Assembly (NCBI GenBank): GCA_030426665.1 | Contig: JAUHYD010000001.1 | Span: forward strand, 396,585-460,584 | Direction of reading: 5' to 3' | DNA length: 64,000 nt | Origin: Bacteroidia bacterium | GTDB lineage: Bacteria > Bacteroidota > Bacteroidia > Chitinophagales > Chitinophagaceae | Shown here: one piece after another, positions 1 through 7,980 of the stretch | Layout of the letters: each line of letters opens with the position of its first letter | Position numbering within the stretch: position 1 is the first letter of the stretch | The notes under the pieces: model-generated | The model's input: the letters and a program-made list of their open reading frames with translations, nothing else | Told to the model about the DNA's origin: nothing | Databases searched by the model: none | Made by a program: the position numbers and the translations under genes

Positions 1-2
1 AT

Positions 3-416
3 TTTAATAAGTTCAGAAATTCTAAGAAGGTAGATTACTTCATCCAGAAAGGAAGCTATCTGTCTCCGGCCTATCTGCTGCGCTACAAATCGCTCAAAGG
101 AATGATTGAGCCCAACACCCCGGAATTTGAGATGTTCGGGAGGTATGAAAAGGCTCGAAGGTTCAACCGAGGGATGGGATATACTATGCTGGGAATGGTA
201 GTTGGCGGTGCTGTTCTGGCGTTCTCAACTCAAAATGAAACACTGATGGGAGTGGGAGCCGCTTCCTTTGCTACAGGGACGTTGGCCTACTTTCCCTGGC
301 TTTTCCTAAAAGGCGCAAATGCCCGCAGACTCTTAAAAACAGTTCTTATAGCTGACGATATCGACCCGGATGCTGACAACCTAAGACCGAACCTTGGTAA
401 GCTGAAGCCTCAGTAG
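3..416 (+). CDS. Hypothetical membrane protein, 5'-truncated by window edge
   Basis: The reading frame is open from the first bases of the window, so the gene begins upstream; an internal ATG at 102 is the first Met but is probably not the start, because the upstream codons read as normal protein (…SYLSPAYLLRYKSLKG). The visible 138 residues contain two hydrophobic segments (GYTMLGMVVGGAVLAF and a second ending YFPWLFLKG) separated by a short loop, with a charged C-terminal tail ending NLGKLKPQ. This looks like the C-terminal part of a small inner-membrane protein. I do not recognise the family. The following hairpin at 456-478 may end the transcript. Confidence 0.6.
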   Translation, partial: FNKFRNSKKVDYFIQKGSYLSPAYLLRYKSLKGMIEPNTPEFEMFGRYEKARRFNRGMGYTMLGMVVGGAVLAFSTQNETLMGVGAASFATGTLAYFPWLFLKGANARRLLKTVLIADDIDPDADNLRPNLGKLKPQ

Positions 417-455
417 CAGAGCGAGCCAGTAGAAAGAAGCCTCTGCCCCAGCCCT

Positions 456-478
456 CTCCCCCGATTCTATCGGGGGAG
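456..478. terminator. Strong hairpin after the first gene
   Basis: The arms CTCCCCCGAT (456-465) and ATCGGGGGAG (469-478) are perfectly complementary around a 3-nt loop. There is no clear T-run on either side, so it may be a hairpin-type 3' end signal or a dispersed intergenic hairpin rather than a classical terminator. The stretch 479-837 holds no gene I can support. Confidence 0.4.
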
Positions 479-810
479 GCAAAAGAGAGGGAGGTGTTGT
501 CTAAAACACAGCTACGTCAAACATGGGGATTGCGCAATAATTTTCTTTTTGCACACAATGGTATTGACAATCAGCTATTTATGCGATTTTTCCCAATCAA
601 AATTGCGCATTCTTTGCCCACTCCTTGCCAGCAAATGAGCAATTTTTCATTGCCATTGTGCTAAAACAGGGTGTCACATTCTTTGATAGTATTGTTGTTG
701 AATTTGGCATACTGACAGGTTTGGTTTACTGTGATATATGCATCAAGAATCGGGCCGAAATGTGTGTCTGGCAGGATGAGATATCACACAAATTATTTTT
801 TGTGCAACAG

Positions 811-947
811 GGTTTAATTGCGTTGTAACGAGTATGCTTTTCTTTTTCGCAAGCGGACCTTTAGTTTGTCTTTTAAGTTCGTCAGTCGGGAGACTGACCA
901 CCGCTGTGACGTAGTCGGGCGACATACTCCAAACTTTTTTGTTTTTG
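811..947. repeat. REP-like double-hairpin repeat, copy 1
   Basis: The core at 879-925 contains two hairpins: GTCAGTC-GGGA-GACTGAC (881-898), and a second in which CGTAGTCG pairs with CGACATACG-like sequence (909-927, imperfect in this copy). Similarity to copy 2 begins near 811 and ends in a shared TTTTTTGTTTTTG tail. It sits directly at the 3' end of the minus-strand acetyltransferase gene. The same core recurs at 1688-1797 and 5849-5917 in the same orientation, separating gene blocks. A small minus-strand ORF across it is an artefact of the repeat. Confidence 0.75.
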
Positions 948-948
948 A

Positions 949-1494
949 CTAAGGCAGGGGGATCTTATAAACAACATAATACAATTGGCCGTCTTCGCCT
1001 AGAACCTTCCATCCGTCATTCGTGTGTGCTTTATATGCTCGCAAATTGTCTTTCGCTATCGTAGCAAATAAAAACTGGTATTTATTTTTCACGGTATCAG
1101 TCAACTTAGTTAACATAGCCTGACGAATACCTTTACCCATGTAATCGGTATCAACAACTGCTTGGGCACCCACACACACTTGGTCATTATCGCCAAATAG
1201 CCCTTCACCTCTCAATTTACTGACTATTAGTTCATGCTTCCCAATTATTCCCTCTCTTGAATAATTGTTTAGTAAATAATACCCAACGATAATTCCGTTT
1301 AAGTCAGCAACCACGACTTGTTTTCGATCCATCAATTCCAGAAATGTTGTTGGAGCGAAAACAGCACCAACATAACCGTCCTTTAAATTAGATAAATTGA
1401 CCTTTTGCCATTTTTCGTTTAAGCAAAGTAACGAATCTAAATCCGTCATTAAGGCTACTCTTACGATAATACCGACTATACTTCCAGCAACCAT
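949..1494 (-). CDS. GNAT-family N-acetyltransferase
   Basis: The 181-residue protein has the layout of a Gcn5-related N-acetyltransferase, which transfers an acetyl group from acetyl-CoA to an amine. The N-terminal strand and helix (IIVRVALMTDLDSLLCLNEKW) fit the usual family opening. A central strand VCVGAQAVVDTDYMGKGIRQAMLTKL carries the acetyl-CoA binding pattern (here YMGKGIRQAM in the place of the Q/RxxGxG/A loop), and the C-terminal part (FATIAKDNLRAYKAHTNDGWKVL) matches the N-x-x-A-x-x-x-Y-x-x-x-G-F region. The substrate cannot be told. The true start may be a few codons after the first ATG, since the family fold begins around IIVRVA. It lies alone between two REP-like repeats, like a gene cassette. 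Confidence 0.75.
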   Translation of the reverse strand: MVAGSIVGIIVRVALMTDLDSLLCLNEKWQKVNLSNLKDGYVGAVFAPTTFLELMDRKQVVVADLNGIIVGYYLLNNYSREGIIGKHELIVSKLRGEGLFGDNDQVCVGAQAVVDTDYMGKGIRQAMLTKLTDTVKNKYQFLFATIAKDNLRAYKAHTNDGWKVLGEDGQLYYVVYKIPLP

Positions 1495-1572
1495 TTTTCA
1501 AAAATTTAAACATAAAAAAATGTACTTAACAAACTATTATTTCAGCAGTGACCACAATTTACGAGTGTTTTC

Positions 1573-1588
1573 GCAAGCGAACGCTTGC
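1573..1588. repeat. Perfect short palindrome upstream of GNAT gene
   Basis: GCAAGCG (1573-1579) and CGCTTGC (1582-1588) form perfect 7-bp arms with a 2-nt loop. A related imperfect hairpin GCAAGC…GTTTGC lies at 5766-5781, about 85 bp before REP-like copy 3. The half-sequence TTCGCAAGCGGACC occurs inside copies 1 and 2 of the REP-like repeat. The three appear to be pieces of one repeat family. Confidence 0.45.
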
Positions 1589-1658
1589 TATGAGTAGCAC
1601 TGTCGAATACTTAGACGAGTGAAATAAGATATCCACATTTTTGATTCAGGTTGCGATG

Positions 1659-1797
1659 CGGTATAATTGCTTCGTTACAAGTTCGTTTTTCTTTTTCGCA
1701 AGCGGACCTTTAGTTTGTAATTTAAGTTCGTCAGTCGGGAGACTGACCATCGCTGTGACGTAGTCGGGCGACATACGCCAATCTTTTTTGTTTTTGA
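1659..1797. repeat. REP-like double-hairpin repeat, copy 2
   Basis: Closely similar to copy 1 over its whole length, including the leading GCAAGCGGACCTTTAGTTTG segment (1698-1717), the hairpin GTCAGTC-GGGA-GACTGAC (1730-1747) and the second hairpin ending CGACATACG (1769-1777). It lies immediately downstream of the minus-strand gene at 1840-2874 and upstream of the acetyltransferase. Confidence 0.75.
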
Positions 1798-1839
1798 ATA
1801 TGGCCAACGGGGAATATTCTAACACAATTTCAGAACAAA

Positions 1840-2874
1840 TCAATAGTCGAATATGTGCTCTATATGAATGTGCTCCTTGTCGAGTTGCAATAGTAGCTGA
1901 TGCAAATGCGAGACAGGTGTCACAAGTGCAATTCTTTTTCTAGTGACATCAGAGGCAACGGGTTGTGTAAACAGTCTAACTGCGTTATCAAATGTAGTAT
2001 TGTTGTCCGATTTCACTATTGCGGTTAACAAGATTGCCGAATTGTTTCCTGCAATCTCTTTGAATTCATGTCTCTCCTTTGCCAGTTTTGTTGCCTCGGA
2101 TGCGAACTTATTATAACGTGGCAGATATTTTAAACTGTCGTCCTCTAAAACTACCGCAGTAGTGGGTACAGCCGTGTCATACACCTGCTTAGTACCTATA
2201 CCTATCAACTTCCCGTACAAGTACTTAACCAACAACTCTGAAGTCAGCAAATACCTACGCTCAATTTTTCTAATAAAATGATTTCCCATCAATGGCACTT
2301 CCGACCACAATTCACGTAATCGTGTTTTAAAGTCATATTCGTACCAAGGTCTGTCAAGGATGAAATTAACGTAGCTCTTAGTAAAGTCAGCATTGAACTT
2401 ATCTTCCTCTGATAACGGCTTCTTTGTATCGGTTATACGGCCTATCACCGTTTCATACCATGCCTTTATAGAGTACTCAATTGTGGCACTTGAACCTATA
2501 ACCCAAATCATAAAATGATACCCCGTATTGGTCGGAAAGTTGTCTTTTATTTGATTGTTTACAATTTTGTAACTGTCCCATATTTGCGCAGTATGGGCCA
2601 TAAAGGGAAATGTAGTTGCAGTATGATTTCTAAAGTATTGAGCTTGTTCGTCAGGACTAAACACCAAGAACCATTCCGGGAATGTCAGAAACGTCTGATC
2701 TGCAGGCCTGATGTCCGCTTTTGGTGTCAGGGGGGTATCGTTTGCCATTAACCAACTCTTGGGAACTATTAAGCCCTCACCAGCTGCAATAGTCGTCGGG
2801 TTACGTTTCTTCAAAAAGAAAATGCAAACTGCGGTGCATATCGAACAAAGCGTAAGGATGTAGAGCCTCTTCAT
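1840..2874 (-). CDS. Membrane-anchored protein of unknown function, third gene of an operon
   Basis: The 344-residue protein begins with one hydrophobic segment (LYILTLCSICTAVCIFFL) followed by KKR, so it is probably anchored in the inner membrane with the rest outside or facing the periplasm; I see no lipobox. The body is rich in aromatic residues (FLTFPEWFLVFSPDEQAQYF, HFMIWVIGSSATIEYSIKAWYE, DRPWYEYDF). I do not recognise the family. It starts 2 bp after the methyltransferase stop, on the same strand, and is surely co-transcribed with the methyltransferase and the FAD oxidase. That context suggests a shared small-molecule or lipid-modifying job, but this is inference. Confidence 0.6.
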   Translation of the reverse strand: MKRLYILTLCSICTAVCIFFLKKRNPTTIAAGEGLIVPKSWLMANDTPLTPKADIRPADQTFLTFPEWFLVFSPDEQAQYFRNHTATTFPFMAHTAQIWDSYKIVNNQIKDNFPTNTGYHFMIWVIGSSATIEYSIKAWYETVIGRITDTKKPLSEEDKFNADFTKSYVNFILDRPWYEYDFKTRLRELWSEVPLMGNHFIRKIERRYLLTSELLVKYLYGKLIGIGTKQVYDTAVPTTAVVLEDDSLKYLPRYNKFASEATKLAKERHEFKEIAGNNSAILLTAIVKSDNNTTFDNAVRLFTQPVASDVTRKRIALVTPVSHLHQLLLQLDKEHIHIEHIFDY

Positions 2875-2876
2875 TT

Positions 2877-3728
2877 CTAAGATTTAGTAAATGACATTAA
2901 GGTGTTTAATGTAGGGTCCTTATGTTGTAATAACCCCATTCCGGAATCTCTAAAACCGGCACCCGAAATAATTTTTCTCCACTCTTCGATCGACCGGAAC
3001 GACTTAAATTCAGACTTGTCCTTTTCCCAGGCAACATTCAAGCCTAAGTTAAAAACGGTATGTACAACTGACACAAAAGTTGCCATTTCCGGAGTTTTCA
3101 CATCGTGTTCCCTAATAATAAACAGACCTCCTTCTCGTAGTATCCGATGTACAGAACCCATGTATCCGTCCAACAACTCCAACGGGCAGTGATGCAGTCC
3201 TATATGGCAGGTAACCACATCAATGCTATTATCGCGAATTACATTCTGATTAATCGGTTGATAATCGTCAAGCGGGAAAAACTCCCCAAGTTTTGAGATT
3301 TGTCCCCTTTCAAAAATATCTGCAATTGAGTTTGACGGTGAAATGTCGTTTGTGAGAAATATAGACCCGGACAGAGAGATATGTTTACGAAGCTCACTGA
3401 TATATCTACCAGTTGTTCCGATTTCAAGATAGCCATCAATAACCTTTCTTTCGCCAAGCAGTTGAAGCACCTGTTTTGCCATCTCTTTCTTTTGCTTTTT
3501 TAGGGCTGGCAAAGACAATGTAAGCTCTGAAAGAAAGGGCTTAATTTTTGGCAGGTTTGCCTGAACAGTTTTATAAATCTCCTCGTCTGTGTTTTCACTT
3601 TTGCTTGCAGAAGAAAGCAGGTAATGAAATTTATCTTCCGGATACAAATGAAAAATGACCTGAAGAAATCGATAGAAATCATCGCTCCACTTTGTGTCAG
3701 AAAATACTGCCTTAAATTCAGATTTCAT
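2877..3728 (-). CDS. Class I SAM-dependent methyltransferase
   Basis: The 283-residue protein has a Rossmann methyltransferase core. Motif I is DGYLEIGTTGRYISEL (LEIG in place of the common VLDxG), a strand-loop IFLTNDISPS follows as the motif II region, and NSIDVVTCHIGLHHCP is the motif IV/post-motif (Methyltransf_11 style). HRILREGGLFIIREHD is the typical 'LkpGG' segment with the following strand. About 90 residues precede the core and may form a lid or substrate domain. It overlaps the upstream FAD-oxidase gene by 4 bp (ATGA) and is followed 2 bp later by the membrane-anchored gene, so translation is probably coupled. The substrate is unknown. Confidence 0.8.
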   Translation of the reverse strand: MKSEFKAVFSDTKWSDDFYRFLQVIFHLYPEDKFHYLLSSASKSENTDEEIYKTVQANLPKIKPFLSELTLSLPALKKQKKEMAKQVLQLLGERKVIDGYLEIGTTGRYISELRKHISLSGSIFLTNDISPSNSIADIFERGQISKLGEFFPLDDYQPINQNVIRDNSIDVVTCHIGLHHCPLELLDGYMGSVHRILREGGLFIIREHDVKTPEMATFVSVVHTVFNLGLNVAWEKDKSEFKSFRSIEEWRKIISGAGFRDSGMGLLQHKDPTLNTLMSFTKS

Positions 3729-5467
3729 ATTAAACCGTTTTTATAATAAGTGTCCCAGATGACGTTTCTAAACTTAAATTCCGGATCTAACCTTTGTTTC
3801 AGTTCAAATAGCTTAACAGCGTTTGGATATGCACGATGAAACTGTTCTGCAGTTGCGTGCGCCTGATAAGGTAAATAATAGGAACCGCCCAGCGACAGTG
3901 CGCCATCAACCAACTCTCTTGTCCAAACCCCTACTTTGTTCTTTTCTACCTCGGTTGTTCCCTGCTTGTACCACACTACAAATGCAAATGCCTCTTCCTT
4001 AGCCCATGCCAGTAGCGAGCCATTGTCGGCCCGAGCATGTCTCAGGGATACGTTTATCACATTCACCTTGTGTCTTGTAAATATTTCAGCCATTATATCC
4101 GTGAACTCATCAACCTTTTTCACCCCAACGAAATACTCCTGTAGTACATAGGTACTGTCTTGTCTGGATTTTGGTTCCAGTTCAAGCACGTCATACCCTG
4201 CTTCATAGTTCCTCCAGTGTATTTTCTTAAAAGCGTATAAAATAGGGTCAACAATAAATTCCCTTCTCCACTTCCCAAAATTGTTTTTAGCAAATGCACC
4301 AATAAAATATCTCTCTATAGGGTATGCTCCGGCAAGCGGCATAAATCGAGTTTTCACAGTCGGCTTTTCGTCTGTTTTTACCCAGTTAACCGCTCTGATA
4401 TTTTTGTAAAACGGCGGATATAAGTCGCCGTTATGAAAGATAATATTGGCATCATCTTTTACATTTTCAAAATAACGCGCATATTCCTTTTGTTTCATCT
4501 TAATGTGCTTTCGCCTTACTGCTACATTGTCTGCAAGCTCCAATTCAACATTTACTATTACGGCTACCGCATTGTAGCAGCCAATACAGGCATAAAACAA
4601 TTCAGAATTCTCACCAGGGGAAGTATACTTGAGTGTACCGTCGGCAAGCATAACGTCAAGCGATTTCACCGATAGAATCACCGGACCAAGTCCCATATAC
4701 CTCCCATGGCAGTTGACGCTTAATGCACCACCTACAGTGAAATTGGCATAAGTCTGCATGATTTTTACGCTCAGGTCATATTTGTCAATGTACCTTTGAA
4801 TGTCGCACCAACGAATACCCGCCTGTACCTTGATAGTCTTATCTGCTTCCGAAAAATCGATTACTTTATTCAGCTCGCGCATGTCTACGTGAAGGCTATG
4901 CGGACTGGCCGTTTGCCCACCCATGCTGAAGCGCCCACCACCGATGCTGATTGGTAGGCCGGCAGACTGTATTAAGGTCTGTAATTCCTCAACTGAATGA
5001 GGAGTTGCTACTTTGGCTACAATTATTGGGTTTAATCGAGTTACATCATTAACTATTCTTTCGTCAGTTTTAAGATGGGGAATCTCCTCTGCCGGACAAT
5101 TTTTAAAATAATCGGGAGCAGAACCCGGAACAACACCAAACCGATTAGCTTCTGCATTTCCTTTCCTGAAACCGAGCAAAAATATCAGCAACACAGGCCC
5201 CAACACAGGTATTAACACTAGCAGCAGCCAAAGGCCGCTTTTATTGGAGTCGTGTAATCTTTTTGTAGCTGTTGCCGTCAATGCCCAAAACAACAACGGA
5301 TAAATAACTAAGGTAGTGGAATAGGAAAACCCAAACTCAAGCAAGTTAATTATGACATAAAAAGTTGCCCAAATAAAAACCGAAACTACCCAGTAGGTAA
5401 TGCGGTTTATTCTCCCTCTGGTAGTGAAAAGTAAATAGCTTACCGGTAGCTTGTCTTTGAATGCCAT
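3725..5467 (-). CDS. DUF805 membrane domain fused to FAD-linked oxidoreductase
   Basis: This 580-residue fusion has two parts. Residues 1 to about 110 form a DUF805-like membrane domain: RGRINRITYW near the start, two to three hydrophobic helices, the signature ATKRLHDSNKSGLWLLL, and a final GNAEANRFG. Residues from about 145 match FAD_binding_4 oxidases of the aldonolactone-oxidase/VAO class: VAKVATPHSVEELQTLI, PISIGGGRFSMGGQ, the FAD-binding NFTVGGALSVNCHGRYMG and a long C-terminal substrate domain. Such enzymes oxidise sugars, lactones or sterol-like alcohols with covalently or tightly bound FAD. It is the first gene of the operon and overlaps the methyltransferase by 4 bp. I do not know this fusion as a standard architecture; a frame error at the junction seems unlikely because the linker reads continuously. 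Confidence 0.75.
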   Translation of the reverse strand: MAFKDKLPVSYLLFTTRGRINRITYWVVSVFIWATFYVIINLLEFGFSYSTTLVIYPLLFWALTATATKRLHDSNKSGLWLLLVLIPVLGPVLLIFLLGFRKGNAEANRFGVVPGSAPDYFKNCPAEEIPHLKTDERIVNDVTRLNPIIVAKVATPHSVEELQTLIQSAGLPISIGGGRFSMGGQTASPHSLHVDMRELNKVIDFSEADKTIKVQAGIRWCDIQRYIDKYDLSVKIMQTYANFTVGGALSVNCHGRYMGLGPVILSVKSLDVMLADGTLKYTSPGENSELFYACIGCYNAVAVIVNVELELADNVAVRRKHIKMKQKEYARYFENVKDDANIIFHNGDLYPPFYKNIRAVNWVKTDEKPTVKTRFMPLAGAYPIERYFIGAFAKNNFGKWRREFIVDPILYAFKKIHWRNYEAGYDVLELEPKSRQDSTYVLQEYFVGVKKVDEFTDIMAEIFTRHKVNVINVSLRHARADNGSLLAWAKEEAFAFVVWYKQGTTEVEKNKVGVWTRELVDGALSLGGSYYLPYQAHATAEQFHRAYPNAVKLFELKQRLDPEFKFRNVIWDTYYKNGLI

Positions 5468-5848
5468 TAATAATCAGGGTTGCATGTATGTAAATGTAAT
5501 AATCGCATGCGTTAACAACAAAACCAAACTTACAAAAAACGTCGAAATATAGCAGCCTTGCTACTCGTGAAGTTACCCCCACCCCTGAAAGGAGGCGTTC
5601 TGCTGTAGCTACTAATTCTGTCATTTTCAAAGTGCCTTTGCAGCTCACAGCGTGAACTCACCACGACAAAAAATTCTACACGGGCCGAACATTACTTCGG
5701 ACATTGATAATAGCAGTGACTCTTAAATGACGGAAAACGTATTCGCATTTAGCATTTTCCTTTTTGCAAGCAGATGTTTGCAAGTATTTGGAGGAGCGCG
5801 ATTTAACTTAAGGCTGCGTGTATACAACTGACTAAATTGTTATTACAT
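5468..5848. other. Intergenic region upstream of the oxidase operon
   Basis: No coding sequence is supported. The region should hold the promoter of the minus-strand operon. A weak hairpin GCAAGC…GTTTGC (5766-5781) resembles the palindrome at 1573-1588. Confidence 0.4.
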
Positions 5849-5917
5849 TCGTCAGTCGGGAGACTGACCTCCGCTGTGACGTAGTCGGGCGACATACGCC
5901 AAACATTTGTGTTTTTG
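5849..5917. repeat. REP-like double-hairpin repeat, copy 3
   Basis: The core matches copies 1 and 2: hairpin GTCAGTC-GGGA-GACTGAC (5851-5868) followed by the hairpin CGTAGTCG-GG-CGACATACG (5880-5898, one bulged base) and a GTTTTTG tail. The left arm segment seen in copies 1 and 2 is diverged here. The remaining bases to 6164 are AT-rich and hold no gene; they are the likely promoter region of the next gene. Confidence 0.7.
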
Positions 5918-6164
5918 CACTACGGCAAGCGGGCGAACCTATCGACTATTAGTATTGTAAATCAACAAGATGAAAGATCGTTTATCCCGTTTACTCTCGA
6001 TTTATTACCCTGTTATGTTGTGAAAGAACAACACCATGAAAATATGAAAAAAATATAGAAAATTACAAATAATGGCTTATTTATGAACTAATTTACTCAC
6101 AAAACAGAGTTGGGTTAATTAAAAGTTTAAAACATCAAATAAATATTATATATTCACCGATATT

Positions 6165-7505
6165 ATGTTGAGTGAATTTAATAAGATTTTATTGCCTCAA
6201 GGAACTGAAGAGTCCTTTTTGGCACTTGATTCTCCTTGGTCTGACGACAAAGATGCTGTATTCAGTTTAGACAAGAAATCATTTAACTACATTTTCGAAG
6301 AATTAATCAGCCGTGGAGCAATAAATCTGGCATTACTACCTGATTCGGGATACACGAGGCATCTTGACTCATATGACAAGGTTTTAAAAACTAGGACTTA
6401 TATTGTCGATGAAAAGACTCACATATTTGAGTCCTTGAACACCTTCTTTAAACCTATCGCCGAAGAACTAGATATTGATATCAATCAATGTAAACCTTCT
6501 AGTACGTTCAACTATCAAAGATTAATTGTTTCAAATGAAGAAAATTTCATCAGAAAACAGAAACTAAAGTCATTTGCTATAGCATATGAGAATATTTATC
6601 CTTTGATAATTGGAATCAGAGAAAAAACTCAAATTTCATTAGAACTTGAAAAAACAATTGACTCACTACAAGCGTTAAAGTCAACATGTAGAAGTGAGAA
6701 TTCAAGAAAAAACTGTGCGGTTCTTCTTGGCTTACTAAACACCTATAAACCTGTTGAAGTTCCAGGGCTTAGGGTCCTAAAATCTTTCGCCCCTTTAGAG
6801 CTCGTTGATAACTTCGAGTACTTTCTAAAGGACGAACTTTATAGGGAGTACTCTTATCATGCTTCTTCTTTGGGAAAAATTAAAATCAAAACACAGGAAA
6901 CGATTGATGATATCAAAAGAGTCCTGTCTAAGTTTTTAAAAAAAAACAATTACTCGGACACAATCGACTTCGGATCTAAAATTATTTCTACAAGTACCGG
7001 TGTCCAATTGCCGACATTCAAGGCTATTCAAACCCTTCTACACGAAACCACTTACTTACCTCCGATTATCAGCTTACCAAGCCTTATTTCAACTGCAAGA
7101 GACAATTGGGAAAAGAGTACACGTTACGGTTGTGTTAATTTTGGAGTAAATATCATGCAGGATAGTATAGACACAGAACAAGAATTAAGCTATACTTTGA
7201 CCACTTCCAATAAAGAACAAATTGAATTAGTATTTAAAACGCGCGGCAAGTTCTACGGCGAAGAAGTTGGGGTTGAGATGATCCCCACTAATTGTGAACT
7301 AAATGATAGTGTTTTGGAGTTGTTCAAATCCTTTCATAAGAGCAATTTCACCAAACCGATTACTTGTGACATTCATAAAAACTCTATTAAATTTTCTGAT
7401 ATTGAACTTACATACGGCAAATCAAAAATTGAAGTTCGCTTCTGTTCATGTTGTCAAGATACATTTATTCACGTTTGCGCTCAATTGCTTAGTTTTCACC
7501 AATAA
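6165..7505 (+). CDS. Orphan cytoplasmic protein of unknown function
   Basis: The 446-residue protein has no signal peptide or membrane segment. The first two-thirds look mostly helical, with heptad-like stretches around IREKTQISLELEKTIDSLQALK and ETIDDIKRVLSKFLKKNNY. The C-terminal 120 residues look like mixed alpha/beta and end in a cysteine-rich patch (EVRFCSCCQDTFIHVCAQLL) that could bind metal or simply be buried. The DNA is visibly more AT-rich than the core genes to the right, which suggests transfer. It stands alone, just outside the left end of the ssrA-integrated element. I do not recognise a family and assign no function. Confidence 0.65.
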   Translation: MLSEFNKILLPQGTEESFLALDSPWSDDKDAVFSLDKKSFNYIFEELISRGAINLALLPDSGYTRHLDSYDKVLKTRTYIVDEKTHIFESLNTFFKPIAEELDIDINQCKPSSTFNYQRLIVSNEENFIRKQKLKSFAIAYENIYPLIIGIREKTQISLELEKTIDSLQALKSTCRSENSRKNCAVLLGLLNTYKPVEVPGLRVLKSFAPLELVDNFEYFLKDELYREYSYHASSLGKIKIKTQETIDDIKRVLSKFLKKNNYSDTIDFGSKIISTSTGVQLPTFKAIQTLLHETTYLPPIISLPSLISTARDNWEKSTRYGCVNFGVNIMQDSIDTEQELSYTLTTSNKEQIELVFKTRGKFYGEEVGVEMIPTNCELNDSVLELFKSFHKSNFTKPITCDIHKNSIKFSDIELTYGKSKIEVRFCSCCQDTFIHVCAQLLSFHQ

Positions 7506-7682
7506 TTTTGTACTGAACTATGCTTGGCAAGCCAGCATTATGATATTTCCTTGGTTACATTAAAATACTTTCGCCATTGCTGGTGTTCCTCACCGATAAT
7601 CTCATACAGGGCTGGAAATGGCAGTCAAAACACATCAACTAAATTTATCCATTACTCCCAAGAACTCAATTACCGTCCAAGC
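7506..7682. other. Non-coding stretch before the displaced ssrA terminator
   Basis: I see no supported gene here. Small ORFs that cross it run into the attachment-site repeat and have no coding character. Confidence 0.4.
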
Positions 7683-7725
7683 AAAAAGCGAAGAAACAAA
7701 GCAATCTACGCTTTCCTTCTTCGCT
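7683..7725 (-). terminator. Probable original ssrA terminator, displaced by the element
   Basis: Read on the minus strand, AGCGAAGAA (7725-7717) and TTCTTCGCT (7695-7687) form a 9-bp perfect stem, and the second arm runs into TTTTT. It lies 9 bp beyond the left copy of the ssrA 3'-end repeat. Before integration it would have stood just after the 3' end of ssrA, which is also on the minus strand. Confidence 0.55.
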
Positions 7726-7734
7726 CAAAACTGT

Positions 7735-7750
7735 TTTGTGGAGCCGGCGG
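7735..7750. other. attR: left copy of ssrA-end direct repeat
   Basis: TTTGTGGAGCCGGCGG occurs here and again at 16653-16668, where its last 12 bases are the 3' end of the tmRNA gene (opposite strand). The two sites diverge immediately to the right of the repeat (AACTA here, GAGTC inside ssrA). The repeat pair brackets an integrase-encoding block and is the expected product of site-specific integration into ssrA. Confidence 0.8.
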
Positions 7751-7957
7751 AACTACCCCAAAATGACACGTAATGCTGTCCTGTAGCATGTTTCGATAAA
7801 CAGATAAACTTTGGGTATCAGAACAGTAACAAATCGGAGATCTATTTCACTTGAACTCAATACATTAAGTACTTTTTCTTCAGTAATTTTTTCAATTCAC
7901 ATTTGTTGTTAAACTATAAATCTTTCTATCAGGATAAAACCCACGACTCTCAACACC

Positions 7958-7965
7958 TACCTTTG
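7958..7965 (+). promoter_or_regulatory. -7-type promoter box before the GIY-YIG-like gene
   Basis: TACCTTTG matches the Bacteroidota -7 consensus TAnnTTTG and is followed by CA, 15 bp before the ATG at 7981. No clear TTTG stands at the expected -33 distance, so the call is moderate. Confidence 0.4.
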
Positions 7966-7980
7966 CATAAAATATGAACT

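Noticed and set aside
743..925. Minus-strand ORF MSPDYVTAVVSLPTDEL… (and its twin at 1646-1843)
   Set aside because: Both lie on the REP-like repeat and read the same peptide because the repeat is conserved as DNA; there is no start context, and copy 3 breaks the frame.
811..1797. Integron attC sites
   Set aside because: The repeats separate single-gene blocks and one block is a GNAT gene, but the core sites RYYYAAC and GTTRRRY are not found at the ends and no integron integrase is in view.
5346..5648. Minus-strand ORF of 100 residues at the oxidase start
   Set aside because: It overlaps the DUF805 coding frame and has no recognisable features.
7524..7766. Plus-strand ORF of 80 residues
   Set aside because: It runs through the displaced ssrA terminator and the att repeat, so it cannot be a conserved gene.
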